Numbered from the stretch's first letter, positions 44,991-57,291 are shown. The stretch: 64,000 bases of DNA from Beverwykella pulmonaria (GCA_001599595.1 BCHH01000010.1:541359-605358), one strand, 5' to 3'. Made by a program: numbers and translations. The notes: generated by a model from the sequence alone, not told the origin.

Positions 44991-46071
44991 ATGAGACGAC
45001 CTTTCGCACCTCTTGTATCACAATTCCTGCTCTTCCTCCACCCTTTCCGCACATCAGCGCAGCTTGGACCAAGTAACTCTACCTTCAACCCCCTCCGCGG
45101 CTTCCAAGACTACTTATCTTTCTCCTCCACCTACAACGCAACGAACATGACGCGCCTCGCGCCCGTAATCTCGATCTCCCACGGGGGTGGCCCGATGCCC
45201 ATCCTCGGCGACCCCTCGCAAGCCGCCATTACCAACTCCCTCCGAACAAAAGTGCCAAACATCTTGAAGATTGGGACGGCGGAGCAGCCCCGCGCCATCG
45301 TGCTGGTGACCGCGCATTGGTCCACGGATGTGCCCACGATCAGCAGTGCGGAGAAACACGAGCTGTTGTATGATTACTACGGGTTCCCGCCTGAGACATA
45401 CGAGTTGAAGTATGATGCGCCAGGCAGTCCGGAGGTTGCGGCGTTGGTGAGAGATGCGTTGGCGGAGAAGGGGTTAGGGGGGCGGATGGATTTGTCTAGA
45501 GGTACGCTATGCTACATGAGCCCACACACACACACTCTCTCTCTCTTTTTTCCTCGACATGTGGTATAGAAAGAGGTCAAAACTGACTGATGGCCTAGGC
45601 TGGGACCACGGCGTCTTCATCCCTCTAATGCTCATCCACCCTGCAGCGACAATCCCCATCATCCAGCTCTCTGTCCTGCGCTCCGCATCCCCCTCTACTC
45701 ACTACGCCATCGGACAGGCCCTCGCGCCTCTCCGCGCCCAAAATATCGCCATCGTCGGCTCAGGCTTCGCGTCCTTCCATAACCTACGTCTCATGTTCTC
45801 AGGCGCGGGGCAGGACCCGAAATTCCGGGCCCGGAATAAGGCATGGAGTGAGCAGGTCGCGGAAGCTACACTGACGGAAGATGTGGAGGAGCGAAAAGTG
45901 AAGTTCGAGGGCTGGAGGAAGTGGGAGGGCGCATGGGATATGCATCCTCGAGGTGGGGAGGAGCATTTCTTGCCGTTGATTGTTTGTGCGGGTGCGGCGG
46001 GTGAGGGGAAGGCGAAAAGCTGGGCGGACGAGATGATGGGGATGGATATGTGGAGTTTTTGGTGGGAGTAG
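44991..46071 (+). CDS. DODA/LigB-type extradiol ring-cleavage dioxygenase
   Basis: Predicted metal-dependent enzyme of the class III extradiol family, related to plant 4,5-DOPA dioxygenase and bacterial YgiD. Exons 44991-45501 and 45599-46071; 327 residues. Metal-site regions are visible: VISISHGGGPMPILGD, AIVLVTAHWSTDVPTIS, and GWDHGVFIPLMLIHP, which is created exactly at the splice junction; GSGFASFHNLRL lies further on. The intron (97 bp) contains a CA/CT microsatellite. The true start may be internal: MTRLAPVIS (45147) begins the domain, while the upstream 52 residues (MRRPFAPLVSQFLLFLHPF...) look like a weak signal or mitochondrial leader. The natural substrate is unknown. Confidence 0.9.
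45522..45546. repeat. CA/CT dinucleotide microsatellite in an intron
   Basis: A CA run followed by a CT run, then poly-T, inside the dioxygenase intron. It makes this intron longer than most in the window. Confidence 0.7.
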
Positions 46072-47595
46072 TGAAGCATTTGTCAAGTTATTGCTCGGGC
46101 TTCGGGAATTGAATAGACATTACCATCCATGTCTTCTTTTCAGAGTGATTTATTGTACTAGCTGAACGGAAGCTAGAAAGGACTTTAGATATCGGCACAT
46201 GGTGTACCGCATCTTGAGTCTCTATATTCCCAAGCATATCCCCACTGGTGAAAACATAACCCCACACAAGCACCAACAATCGAGTAAACTGAGAAATTAG
46301 CAAAGCACTGTAAAACCAAACATCACCGCCCTGTGTCCTTAGCTTGCATCTATCCATGCGTCTACTTTCTACTGGGGTCCCTACAATACGGCGTCTGCAT
46401 CACACAAATCAGCATATCCTAACACCACCTCCATTACACGCATCCAACGCCTATAACAACAGCAAGAAAAGAAAACTGGGGAGAAACGTACATTCAGATC
46501 CCATAGCACCAATTAATACAGAGCACCCACCTTTTGCATACCTCCTGACAATCGAAATGCGCGCACCATGGCTCAATGAGAAGTAAAGTAGTCTCAGCTT
46601 AGTTAAAGTAGCCATTCAGGAACGAAGGACGTTAATAGATGGGTCGGTAGATGATAGGCTAGTAGTCCGAGTTCAACAATATAAAATATTAAGAGAGGGA
46701 TTGCTGAGATGGTGTAGTTATACTGTACTCAAGCCCAAGGCTGTCGTCATACATTTTAAAATGACAAGTCGAAGTGACACCTCTCTTTTTCCCTTCCACC
46801 TTTATCTCTGCACTGTTGCCATTCCGCTGACTCAATATTCATTCTAAGGAAAGGCACGTTGGCCGGGAAAGGAAGCCGGCACTTGAAGCTACAGGCGGGC
46901 TTTCAACTTCGATGCTGGCTATTATGGAGTTATTAATTTAGTAATGGTCAATGTGACAAGATAGGGTATTTTTCGTGTTTTTCTTGCGTCGAACAAAGGA
47001 GCAATGGAAGGCGCACACGAAGTATGAGGAAACTTGACAAACGGAATTGCAGATTGCACACTCTACCGAGCTTGGGCATGGAATTACCTGCGAGAAGGGT
47101 ACGAAGAGCTCTGTAGAAATAAATTACTGAGTCTTTTGTCTTTTTAGGGTTTGAAAAATGGAAGGTTATTGTCGGTATACCCGCCCGTGAAATGGGAAGG
47201 TACTATAGACGCTGTTAATCGACTGCCCGTGGGTTTCGCAGAACGCTAATCCACGGCGGTGCAAGAGCGCAGGGTACGGTAAAAAGAGTACGGTAGAAAG
47301 AGTATGGATTGCTTGTGACCACGAATCTTCTACGTAGCAAGGGCTAGCAGCGACGTCGAAGTCCTCTGCTAGCTTGCCAATTGTAGGTTTTGATTCTCGG
47401 GTTTGTCCTCCTTCTAAATTGCCGGGGCCGTATATTTATGCCTGTGCGGATCTCGCTCGCTTAATCCACACAGTCCCCCTTCTGAGTCATCGTTATCTAT
47501 AGAGCAATCCACCGTAATACCAACAGTTATAAAGATGAAGCGTGTGCTGTACACTTTGCAATCCAAGACAGGTATTTGTGTTAGCTCGCTACACA
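46072..47595. other. A+T-rich intergenic region
   Basis: About 1.5 kb with only very short frames on both strands. No gene, repeat or RNA recognised. Confidence 0.5.
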
Positions 47596-47959
47596 CTACT
47601 CCGCACTTTCCAAATAGAAACCAGAATCACAAAGCACTCTATTCCATCTATTCCATTCCTTCTCAACCAAAGACCCCACTAACAGTTGACCGTGCCCATC
47701 ACTAGTTACACACAAACTCCTCTCCTCTCCTCTCGGGTCTTCTTCCATCTCTTTTGAATCTCTGGACAATCTCCAGGCTAATAATGACACCTGCATCCAA
47801 CTATAGTTTTAGTTTCAAAAGTCAGATAGAGAATATAAGAAAGTGAGAGGAAATTTATGTACCTCGTGTAGCTAAAACATCATCGGAAGGAGCTGGGGCC
47901 GCGATGATAGGGGCAGCGAGTGCGAATGCGAGGGAGATGATGAGGGTGAAAGGCCGCAT
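47596..47959 (-). CDS. Small predicted secreted protein
   Basis: Exon 1 (47959-47863) encodes a clear signal peptide, MRPFTLIISLAFALAAPIIA, followed by APAPSDDVLATR; its end matches a GTACAT donor. Three acceptors fit the phase. The one at 47778-47780 gives a 92-residue protein ending at 47596 with two cysteines. The one at 47801-47803 gives only VGCRCHY then a stop, about 39 residues. One at 47793 gives a third tail ending in VCN. Signal peptides on such short proteins are typical of secreted peptides or effector candidates, but the tail and thus the function are undecided. No family recognised. Confidence 0.45.
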
Positions 47960-49004
47960 TTCAGGATGGAGAACAGGGGATGGTATTTGGGGAGTGAAAG
48001 AAGAATTTGAAGTCAGAAAGTGAGAGTGTAAGACGGAGGATGATTTAACCTCAAAATAAATGTAGGTAAGTACGCTGTCTTTATAATCCAGCGGTCTTGC
48101 ACCGCTTCATTATAGCCTCCAATGTCTAACCTAAAGCAACACTGATCGTGCCCTATTTGGTTCAACCCCTGGTAGACTTGTTCTCATTTGATTAGTCTAA
48201 ACCCGTAGACGGTAGAGAGCGGCCGTAAATAAGAGGTTTGTTTGGGGCTAGCAATGAGACACTATACTCTGCAATATATTTTCCTCGCATTCTTTTATGC
48301 CGAGACTTTACGCCCCTTTATATATGACATAAGCTTGATGCCTATTGGCCCCCACATTCGTTTAAATAACGCAAGAAAGAGATTCTGTCAGTTCCTTCCA
48401 TACGGTGGTTGCCTCACAAATTGCCATTTTCCTAGCCTTTCATTCTGGAACAATTTGTTCTATATCTAACGTTCTGCTTCCCTGCTCGTGGTGAGTTGGC
48501 TAACATCAACATTTTTGTGATTGTTTTATATTTGCCCCTTCGACCTCTTTTCTTTCGTCTTTACTCCTATACTCAATAACATCGTTGCCCTTATCATTCC
48601 TAGGCTCTATGATTTGAACTATGGCTATCGTAACAATGATATCCTTCTACACATAAGCAAAAGGTTCCAATTCATCTCTGGAAATTTTTCTGCCATTTAT
48701 CTTCTTCATTGGTCGGCTCGATTAGGTGAAGCTATCTAGCTAATGAAGAGCGAATAAAAAAAGTGGAATTAATTACTCAGCAATCGAGCTTTAGAATAAC
48801 TACCTGAGGGATAATCAGGAACAACAATCATGCAGGCAAAAAGTAAATGATAGGTACACACTTCATTAAGTATAAGTAAGCTGGCCAGCTCAAAAGCAAC
48901 GAATGTCCTCGAAAAATACCTAGATCGACGTCAATGAAATAGAGGAGCATTAGATGTATTCTCTTCACAGCTTGAGTTGCCCTGATCATTCATACACACA
49001 CACA
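47960..49004. other. A+T-rich intergenic region
   Basis: About 1 kb; short frames at 48242-48469 and 48521-48739 are A+T-driven and hydrophobic with no signature. Nothing supported. Confidence 0.45.
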
Positions 49005-49404
49005 TCACACCATCATTAGTCTAATCTCGTGAATCTGCTTGAAATGAGTGCATTTCAGCGACTTCAGGCGGTCGTCGAAGTTCCAAGGTACTGGGGAAAG
49101 ATCCTGGACGCGGCTGATGACGGGTTGAAGGGGTGCAGTTTTTACCTCTAGGAAAGAAATGTGTTGAAGAGTGGGGTTTGAGTAAAATGCGAGAGAAAAA
49201 GGAGATGATATACTCATAGATACGACAGGAGAGACCATCGTTCGGACTGATGGCTGAGATCTCGCCGAAAAAGTTTTGGGGTACATCACCTGTTCGTATC
49301 AGTCTTTCGTTGTGGCATCTAGAGAAAGTGATGAGGTAGAATAATAGAAACGTACGGCACCTTGGTGCGGTACGTATGACCACATTAATAAAGTTTCTCG
49401 GCAT
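49005..49404 (-). CDS. Doubtful small gene, three exons
   Basis: A spliced reading of exons 49404-49361, 49318-49224 and 49147-49005 with GT-AG introns of 42 and 76 bp gives 93 residues, starting MPRNFINVV and ending in IHEIRLMMV, with protein-like stretches such as GDVPQNFFGEISAISPNDGL and SRVQDLSPVPWNFDDRLKSL. Intron 1 is a multiple of three and could equally be retained. No family recognised, no signal peptide. The case rests only on composition and splice signals, so it may be chance. Confidence 0.2.
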
Positions 49405-49957
49405 AACTACAACGTGAAAGGACTGTGCCGAGTTTCACAGTGCATTGCACATATGACGCCCTGTTAGTTTCTTTCTCTGCACCTTACATACAGCTCTTCC
49501 TCTCGTTATTTTCATACCACAACACTGCCATACACAAACAAATCAATGTTAAAAATGGGAGACTTAATAAATCGTTAACGTATATATCTACTTCAATATA
49601 TAAGAATCATAATTATCCCAATTCAACTTATCAATCATATTGTAAATCATACCAGTGTACCAGACACCCTATACGCCCACCCTTCCATCCTTTTTATGTC
49701 GTTTATACTGTCGTTATATCATTCATAAGTCATCATTATGGTTGTGAAGGTAGATCCAGATCCATGCAAAGAGGAGGAAAAAAAAAAGAGAAAGAGAAGT
49801 AGAAAACGATGCGAGAGAGACGAGAGAAAGAGATGAGAGAAACGAACTCCAAAACCCCAGATAAAGACACGCACCTAAACACCATAGAAGCCGCACACAA
49901 CAACCCAACACCCCCTTGACTGACTTCTAACCCCCTACCCCATCCCGGTTTCTCCCC
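49405..49957. other. A+T-rich 3' flank
   Basis: Includes an A-rich run at 49779-49800 with AAAGAGAAAGAGAAG. No gene recognised. Confidence 0.4.
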
Positions 49958-50635
49958 CTAATCCCACCAAACACACTCCCCAACCCTCCCATTCCCCACC
50001 AAGATCCCCAACACCTCCGCACTACTCGTCCGACACCCCCAAACCCTCTCAATTGGCTCAGCAATACTCATCCAATCAAAACCCCTTACATCGAACAAAT
50101 CCAGCACCACACGCACGAGCCAGGGATCGTATATGGGAGTAGACGGGTCTTGATATTGATAGAGGGAGAGGGTAGATGAAAGTATAGACGGAGGTTGAGC
50201 GGGGACGAAGGTGTACGGATAACGATGTGCGTTTGTAGTTGGTGACGAAGGAGGAGAAGAGGCTGTCTCGAGGCTGTGCGGCGCAGGACTCCCTGACCTA
50301 AAGAGTCCAAAGCCGTTCTCCGAAGTCGGAGATCCTGAGCTCGAGGATGAAGCGTCTGAGCTTGAAGCATCGGACATAATCTCATCGTCGCTTATTTCGG
50401 TGTGTAGTTGCGCGCCGTGCTGTCGAATCGTACCACGCTCCCCGACTTTTAGGATGTCGTAGCAGGGCAGTCGATAGTTGGTTGCGTTGAGCGCGTTCGC
50501 GGACTTTGAGTATGGCGACTCGTCAATGGGCGTCACGCTGACGCGGGAAGAGGGCGAGTCGAAGCTCTGTGAGCGGTGAATCTTAATTTTTGGACTGGGG
50601 GTGCGCGGTGGTGGAGGGTGGGCGAGGGTCGCCAT
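49958..50635 (-). CDS. Conserved fungal protein of unknown function
   Basis: Single exon, 225 residues. The N-terminal part is Pro/Ser-rich (PPPPRTPSPKIKIHRSQSFD) followed by a motif-like NATNYRLPCYDILKVGERGT. A Ser/Asp-rich acidic segment (SDDEIMSDASSSDASSSSSG) leads to a C-terminal globular part: YDPWLVRVVLDLFDVRGFDW, then IAEPIERVWGCRTSSAEVLG and a final CVWWD. That C-terminal pattern looks conserved, but I know no function. No signal peptide or membrane segment. The start is the first ATG of the frame and sits in a GCGACC context. Confidence 0.7.
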   Translation of the reverse strand: MATLAHPPPPRTPSPKIKIHRSQSFDSPSSRVSVTPIDESPYSKSANALNATNYRLPCYDILKVGERGTIRQHGAQLHTEISDDEIMSDASSSDASSSSSGSPTSENGFGLFRSGSPAPHSLETASSPPSSPTTNAHRYPYTFVPAQPPSILSSTLSLYQYQDPSTPIYDPWLVRVVLDLFDVRGFDWMSIAEPIERVWGCRTSSAEVLGILVGNGRVGECVWWD

Positions 50636-53600
50636 GGTGATGGAAGGCGACGCTGAGATGTTTTATAGTTAGAGAAAATATTTGGTTGTAAGTCGAATGA
50701 AGGGACGGCGAGGTATGCGGTGGATGATGTCTCTATTTGAATAAAGGAAGTGAAGTGTCCGACAAAAAGTCGAGGGTGGACTGGATTGACTATGATGAGA
50801 AAGATATGGGATGGTAGTACAAAGCGGCAAGAAGGACAGCAGGCCGCAGGAACAGATCGCGCCACCTCAATGTGGAAGAGGGGGTAGCGACGACAGAAGT
50901 ATAGAGAGCGAATGCAGGGTTTATATCTCTCGTCGAAATCTGTGGCTACCCACGCTGCGTGGCGGACGAGTATGGATGGTTGCCATGAAATTTGGGGTGC
51001 TGGACCCCGTTGTTCGGAGTCTCTTGCATGCCACGGGAGAAAGGAGTGGAGGTGAATGGCCCACAGAGTGTGGGAATACATACATGGATAGCATGCGCAT
51101 CGACAGCGCACTCCGCACTTGGCAATGCTGGGGAACAGAACGGGCTGGAGGAGAGTATCCGAGTGGCGCCGGCTGTAGGAGGAAAGTTCGAGAACAGGGC
51201 GCGAATTGGATGTATGGCTCTTAATGAATCAACTTACTTACTGTCGAAGCACCGTGTGTCTTTTCGGTCTCTTATGCTCACAAACATTAAACCTCAGCAT
51301 ACGTACCCCCACCCCCGAACAAATATCAAAAGCAAAGGTAAAGCAGAAGGCCGCTAACGGACCGTCCCGCCAACCATTCTCACAAGCTCGTACGCCCATC
51401 AGTCAGAAGGCCACGAGACATCTGACCTCAGAGCGGACCCAACACGGGACCGACTTGTTCTCTCTAGAGTGGGTAGAGCAGGGGTGTGACGTGGAGGAGC
51501 GATGTAAGTTACTTAGGCCGCATATGCGACCCAGTCTCTGCTCTCCAATCAATACGCCTCTTGGCACTCATACATACTGCCGTGCGATACGAAGGCGTTA
51601 TTTGACAGCTGCAGGTCGGAGAGTTATTTGGGAGTTGAATGGTGGAGGATTACGGGTCCAGTGGTCCACGTAGCAGGGAGGATTGATGTGCGGCTGTCGT
51701 GGTGGGTGGACTAGGATAGTATTGTGTGATCTGAGGACTATGTTGTTCAATGGGCTGAGATATGAGGGGTTGGAGGTATTGCAATTCATCGCAGAGTGAA
51801 GTTATGTGGCGTGTCCTTTCCAAAATCTCGGTTTTCCCTCGGATTGACTTGAGTTGATCATGCGATCGGGAAACAAATCGACCAAAAAGAGGATTATGAT
51901 TCTGCAGAACAACTACACGTACCTCGGAAAAGGATAATATTTAGAAAAGACGCTGAAAGAGAGATGAAATGCAGAGAGAATATATGCGACAAATACTCGT
52001 TAAGTGCCCGAAAATTTAGGACAAAATGAATCAGAACAATACTCCCTTGACGGCGCAGACAGAAACAATACGAGTTTCATCATCGTTGTTTCTCTTCACT
52101 TCTGGGATAGTGGAATACAGAGAGAGGCCAATGGAATCTGTAGGGAGAGCGCCTGCTCTCCCATTTTTCTCGATGCTGAAATTGGAGCGCGAATACTCGG
52201 GGCATACCAAAGACCCTGAAAATCGCGCAGAAGAACAGCTCTCCATTCTAGATCGTGGGATTTGGGTTAAGTTCGGTGTGGGCGACAAAATACAAGAGGG
52301 AGGGTACAGGGGAGGGGGGGGGGGGGGGTCGAGAAACCGTGGTACGGGTGTATCTTTGGGTACTCACCACTTCCTATCCATGTGCTTATCCATTTCGGAC
52401 CAGATTAGCGCCAGAAGTTGAAGAAGGGAAAGAGAGGAATGTCTTAGATCCACTATCGCGCTGCTGCTTCGAACCTTTCTATACCACCGCAAACACAGAA
52501 AACCTGCTGTGCTGCTTGTCGAAGCAGGGTTTCGTGGGCGCGTTATCCGTGTGCCATAACGTCTGTGAGCCAATGGGTCTGAACACATGGGAGGTGGCGA
52601 AGATACAGACCAGGGATGCAGAAATCGGGTGGTAGAACAGTTCGTTGAGATCAAAGAGTTGGATGGCGGAGCCAAGATGTGATTGGGCAATTGATGAGTT
52701 GAAAGACTGCCGTGGTGGGAATGACATGCAGATTGGCGAGGTGGGTAATCTATCTGGGGGATCAGTGGCATATGCGGCGCTTTCTTATCAGCTCTTGTGA
52801 CAAGGGCCTGTACGTCGGGACCATGAGATGGGAAAGTGGACTCCCCCATGACGCTGAAGTGTAGAAAAATTAGTTCTCGAAGTGATTCAATGGAAGCGGA
52901 CCAGCAGTCGCGGCTAACACTCTAAATCAATTGTACGATGACTCAACCGCACATGGAGAGTTGCTGCTGAAAGTGGTCTTGGTGAGAATTATCCTAGTCT
53001 CGAGGAAGCAGTGTTGCAGAAATTGTGTCGAGATGAAAGTGTCCGCTGGCAGTAGCCAGGGGACAACACCCTTCATTGGATGAAACGGGTAAGAATTACG
53101 GAAGCATGGCGTGAGAGCCGCTGGACCAGTAATGAATGTGTCGAAAGCCCATCCACATGATGGTGGAGACAACTGCTGGAGACACTGCTGGAGGTGAAGT
53201 GTGAACAAAGTCATCAAGGCCCGCGCTAAACCTGCAGCTGCATGCAGCTCGGTAACACCTGTCAGACGATGACTGGCTGGGAGCGAATGCTCGTAAACAG
53301 CATGGCTTGCCGTTTCCAATGGCATGCGTTAGTGTCGAAGCTTGAAAGAAGTGCTAGAAAATGCTGGAGTCGTGGTACCAGTCAAGCTGGTCTTGTAGTG
53401 GGAAATTTGAGACGGAGGAGGTATTGAACGAATTGGGAAATGCACGATAGATGACAGGCACAAACTTAGCGCGTGGGCGAAAAAAGGCGGAAATGTGTGG
53501 AATGGCGTTGCAGGCATAGAGAGGATACAAGGCGTTGATGCGATGGGCCGGATTTTATTCGTAGCAAAAGTTGGCTATTAGGATATCTGATGCTGGAGCC

Positions 53601-53931
53601 TATGTCTGCCTGAAGCCGGATACGCGCTTCGCGTTTTTGCATGGCCATGGGGCTCTGCGTTCGAATCAAACCGAGTCATGTTGATCGCCGAAAGTCATTG
53701 AATGCCGCTGATATCCTTGAGCGGGAATAGCGGTAACAGGCAGCGAACGAGGAATTGACACGAGAATTTAGATTCGTCGTGACTTCAGGTCAACTTTTAG
53801 ACCCTTTTCCGCGACGCATACTCGGGGGGGTCAAGCCACCCGGAGCGGTCAGCATTTCGCCTACCCTGCGCATGCACATGAGATGGGGCCTACTGCGCGT
53901 CTCGCAATTCGATCAGACTCCTTTTTTTTTC
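50636..53931. other. 3.3-kb gene-poor region
   Basis: No frame matches a known family. On the minus strand 53517-52927 is open for about 195 codons except one TAA at 53329-53331, without recognisable content. A run of 15 G lies at 52314-52328. The plus-strand frame at 52026-52421 ends in that G-run and is not convincing. Nothing else supported. Confidence 0.4.
52314..52328 (+). repeat. Homopolymer of 15 G
   Basis: A G15 tract preceded by AGGGGA. Such a run is prone to length errors in sequencing and to slippage, and can form G-quadruplex structures with the nearby G blocks. Confidence 0.8.
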
Positions 53932-54899
53932 TCACTCGTCCTCGTGCTTGATTGCCATTTCCAAGACCTCGACTGCACCGGCCTTCTTGGTGTCTTTCCC
54001 TCCAAGGAACTCGCTCAAAGGTTTGAAAGCCCCTGGTTCGACGAATCCATGGATTGTCCACACGTCGTCCTTGATATCCTCGCTCTCGACCTTCTCCACA
54101 AAGCTAAGGATGGTTTCCTTGACGGTGACATGTACCTTCGCTCCGTCGGCCGAAGACTCCGAACCCGCAACCTTGGGGGCCGACTTCACGGAATGCTTCA
54201 GAATCGGCGTGGGGCAGGTGATCTTGAGCTTCATTCGTGCCCTCATAACGGGTATTGGCTGATGGGCAACCAGTGCCTTTACGGCCCACAGTGCCTGTTT
54301 CTTCGCTGGCTTGTTGGCAGTGACGCCGGTCCACTTGGGGAGTGCTGGCGCCGCAGGCTCCTTTCCCTTGTCTTCTCCGTCCTCGGCTGCGGCGTGGGGT
54401 TTCTCAGCGTGGTGGGACTGCGTGGTGAGCTGATCCAGGGCCTTGCCGATCATGCCTGATGTGTAAACGATCTTGGTCTTGGGATCCACTACCATGCCGG
54501 CCACAATGTCGATGACCTCATGGTTGATGCGGTCGAGCTCAGCATGGCGCTCCTTCTCGCCGACCTGAAGCTCGCCATGCTCAAGAATGTACTCGATGAT
54601 CTTCTTCATCGGCATCTTGTCGAAAGCCTTGTCGAGGTCTGCCTTGGGTGCGACTTGGCCTTTGCTGACATTGATGAAGACATTCTCGATCTGAAGGACG
54701 TTGTCGATGTTTGTCTCGACCTTGCTTCTCCACTCGAGAACTTTGTTCTTGTAGCAAGCGATTTCGAAGCGCTTCTTGCCTGGGGTTGTCAGTGACTGCG
54801 GGGTATGGATAGCGGGGTGAATGTACCCTTCTTCAGGCGCACTAGCGAGACGTTGGTGAGCTTGATCTGGCCCGAGGGTTGGTTGATTCCGACAGGCAT
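53932..54899 (-). CDS. SDO1: Ribosome maturation protein Sdo1 (SBDS family)
   Basis: Cytoplasmic 60S maturation factor that, with the GTPase Efl1, releases Tif6/eIF6 from pre-60S subunits. Exons 54899-54827 and 54779-53932 around a 47-bp intron; 306 residues. The N-terminal SBDS domain reads MPVGINQPSGQIKLTNVSLV, then KRFEIACYKNKVLEWRSKVE, NIDNVLQIENVFINVSKGQV and a PMKKIIEYILEHGELQVGEK block; the central and C-terminal domains follow (ALVAHQPIPVMRARMKLKIT). The family is usually about 250 residues; the extra length is an Ala/Lys/Glu-rich insert after YTSGMIGKALDQL and another before VHVTVKETILSFV. Shares a divergent promoter with carboxypeptidase Y. Confidence 0.96.
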
Positions 54900-55607
54900 G
54901 GTGGGCAGAGACAGAAAAAAATACGTATTGAGACGTGGTGGTAGTTGTTGCTGTCGTTGCGGGGTAAGAGACAAAAAGTGCGCGTGTGGTTTTATACAAG
55001 ATGACCTGATTTTGCCTACAGAGTGCGGGGAGACGACTCACGATGAGTCGGCGCTGCTGCAGACGGGGCCGAGAGCGGCTAAGCCCTTCTCGGCGCTGCA
55101 GGGACGGTATGCCTTCGCCTAGTGGAACCTTGGGGAAACACAGAAGCACGGGAACGGCGGGCAATTCAGAGCGAAATGCTGCCGTGCCTGACATTCACGA
55201 GATTCATGACATGGCGGAGCCGTTTGCATCGTGCGCTGCTGGGGGGCGATTGTCGTCCGCCAAGCGTTGTCGCTTGACCTTCCGCTTCACTCAGCACTGA
55301 AACGCTAGTCGCCCCCGTGACTTGAGCGCGCGGTCACCAGCCACTCGATAAGCCCAGCCTGCGTCATGCCGGTTGCCTGCACAACCCACCCGCCCCAGCA
55401 CCGAGACACTTCAAAGCTCCCCTTTCACCTTGCTTCACTCCATCTCTCATCCATCCCTCTCTCATCGCCACACCCATCGCATCCATTGCTCCCCATCTCT
55501 GTTCTCGCTGTGCATTCTTTGAGCGCTTCACAGCACCCGTCGTCAGCTTATCGGAAGCGCCTGAGCTCGGGAAGCTCTAGCTCCAACAGCTCACTCTCGC
55601 CGTCATC
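54900..55607. other. Divergent promoter, SDO1 / CPY
   Basis: About 700 bp between two start codons. Pyrimidine-rich sequence with CATC repeats (55440-55500) precedes the CPY start, a usual feature of strongly transcribed fungal genes. No gene seen. Confidence 0.5.
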
Positions 55608-57291
55608 ATGAAGGTCGCCACATCCGCCCTCCTGATCGGGGCTGCCTCTGCCGCCATTGCGCCGCAGCAGCAGGTCCTCACGTTCCCTGAGCCGCCCAAG
55701 GAGCTCAACACCGAGTCGTGGTCGAAGCCGCTCCACAACTTGGAAGAGTCGCTGAAGTCGCTGACCGGGGAAGCGCGCCGCATCTGGGATGAGGTAGCAC
55801 TCATGTTCCCAGAGTCGTTTGAGAAGGCCGCCTTCTTCTCCTCACCCAAGTCGCACACCCGAAAGGGCGACCACGAGTGGGATCACATCGTCAAGGGCGC
55901 CGAGGTTCAGAGCGTCTGGGTCGAGAACGCCCAGGGCGAGAAGGAGCGGGAGATCGATGGCCAGCTCGAGAACTACAACCTGCGCGTGAAGAAGGTCGAC
56001 CCCAAGGTCCTGGGTGTCGACAAGGTCAAGCAGTACAGTGGCTATCTTGATGACGAGGAGACGGACAAGCATCTCTTCTACTGTGAGTACCCAAGCAACC
56101 GCTCTGTTCGCCACCGTTGTTAACATCGCCACAGGGTTCTTTGAGTCTCGCAACGACCCCAAGAACGACCCCGTAGTGCTATGGCTGAATGGCGGCCCCG
56201 GCTGCTCCTCATTGATGGGTCTGTTCATGGAGCTCGGCCCCTCGTCCGTCACCAAGAAGCTCGAGATGAAGTTCAACGACTTCTCCTGGAACAAGAACGC
56301 CTCCGTCATCTTCCTCGACCAGCCCGTCAACGTCGGATACTCGTACAGCGGTGGCCAGGTCACCAACACCGTTGCTGCCGGCAAGGACGTGTACGCCCTC
56401 CTCACCCTCTTCTTCAAGCAGTTCCCCGAATACGCCGAGCAGACCTTCCACATCTCTGGCGAGTCCTATGCTGGTCACTATATCCCCGTGTTTGCGTCGG
56501 AGATCCTTTCTCACAAGAAGCGCAACATCAACCTGCAGTCCATTCTCATCGGCAATGGTCTCACCGACGGTCTGACGCAGTACGAATACTACAAGCCCAT
56601 GGCCTGTGGTGAAGGCGGCTGGCCCGCTGTCTTGGACGAGAGCTCCTGCCAGTCCATGGAGAACGCGTACCCGCGCTGCGCTAGTCTCATCGAGAACTGC
56701 TACCAATCCGAGTCGGTGTGGAGCTGTGTCCCCGCCTCCATCTACTGCAACAACGCCATGATCGGCCCTTACCAGCGCACCGGCCAGAACGTCTACGATG
56801 TTCGACGCCAATGCGGATCCAATTCTCTTTGCTACGACGAGATCAACTGGATCACCTCTTACCTCAACAAGCGTGAAGTGATGAAGGCCGTCGGGGCCGA
56901 GGTCTCGTCGTACGACAGCTGCAATTTCGACATCAACCGTAACTTCCTGATGCAGGGTGACTGGATGAAGCCCTTCCACCGCGTCGTCCCCGGCATCCTC
57001 GCTCAGATCCCTGTCCTCATCTACGCTGGCGATGCGGATTACATCTGCAACTGGCTCGGCAACAAGGCCTGGACAGAGGCGCTTGAGTGGCCCGGACAGA
57101 CCGCGTACAAGAACGCTAAGACTGAGGATCTTCTCCTCGGCGGCAAGGGTGACAAGATCGGCGACTTCAAGTCGAGCGGTAACTTCACCTTCATGAGACT
57201 CCATGCAGGTGGCCACATGGTTCCCTATGATCAGCCTGCCGCTTCCGCAGATATGCTGAACAGGTGGTTGGCTGGTGAGTTCTGGGCGTAG
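55608..57291 (+). CDS. cpyA: Vacuolar carboxypeptidase Y
   Basis: Serine carboxypeptidase of the S10 family that trims C-terminal residues in the vacuole (yeast Prc1). Exons 55608-56082 and 56135-57291 around a 52-bp intron; 543 residues. Signal peptide [18 protein letters not shown], then a propeptide to about residue 120. Catalytic triad: Ser269 in [13 protein letters not shown], Asp in [13 protein letters not shown], His in [16 protein letters not shown]. The oxyanion-site block [18 protein letters not shown] follows the splice junction, and paired cysteines appear in [19 protein letters not shown]. Length and motifs fit fungal CPY. No defect seen. Confidence 0.96.

Noticed and set aside
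52927..53517. 195-codon minus-strand frame with one internal TAA
   Set aside because: No signature, no convincing splice signals to remove the stop, and composition is not clearly coding; noted as possible relic only.
53640..53690. GTTCGAATC resembling a tRNA B box
   Set aside because: No cloverleaf can be drawn around it.
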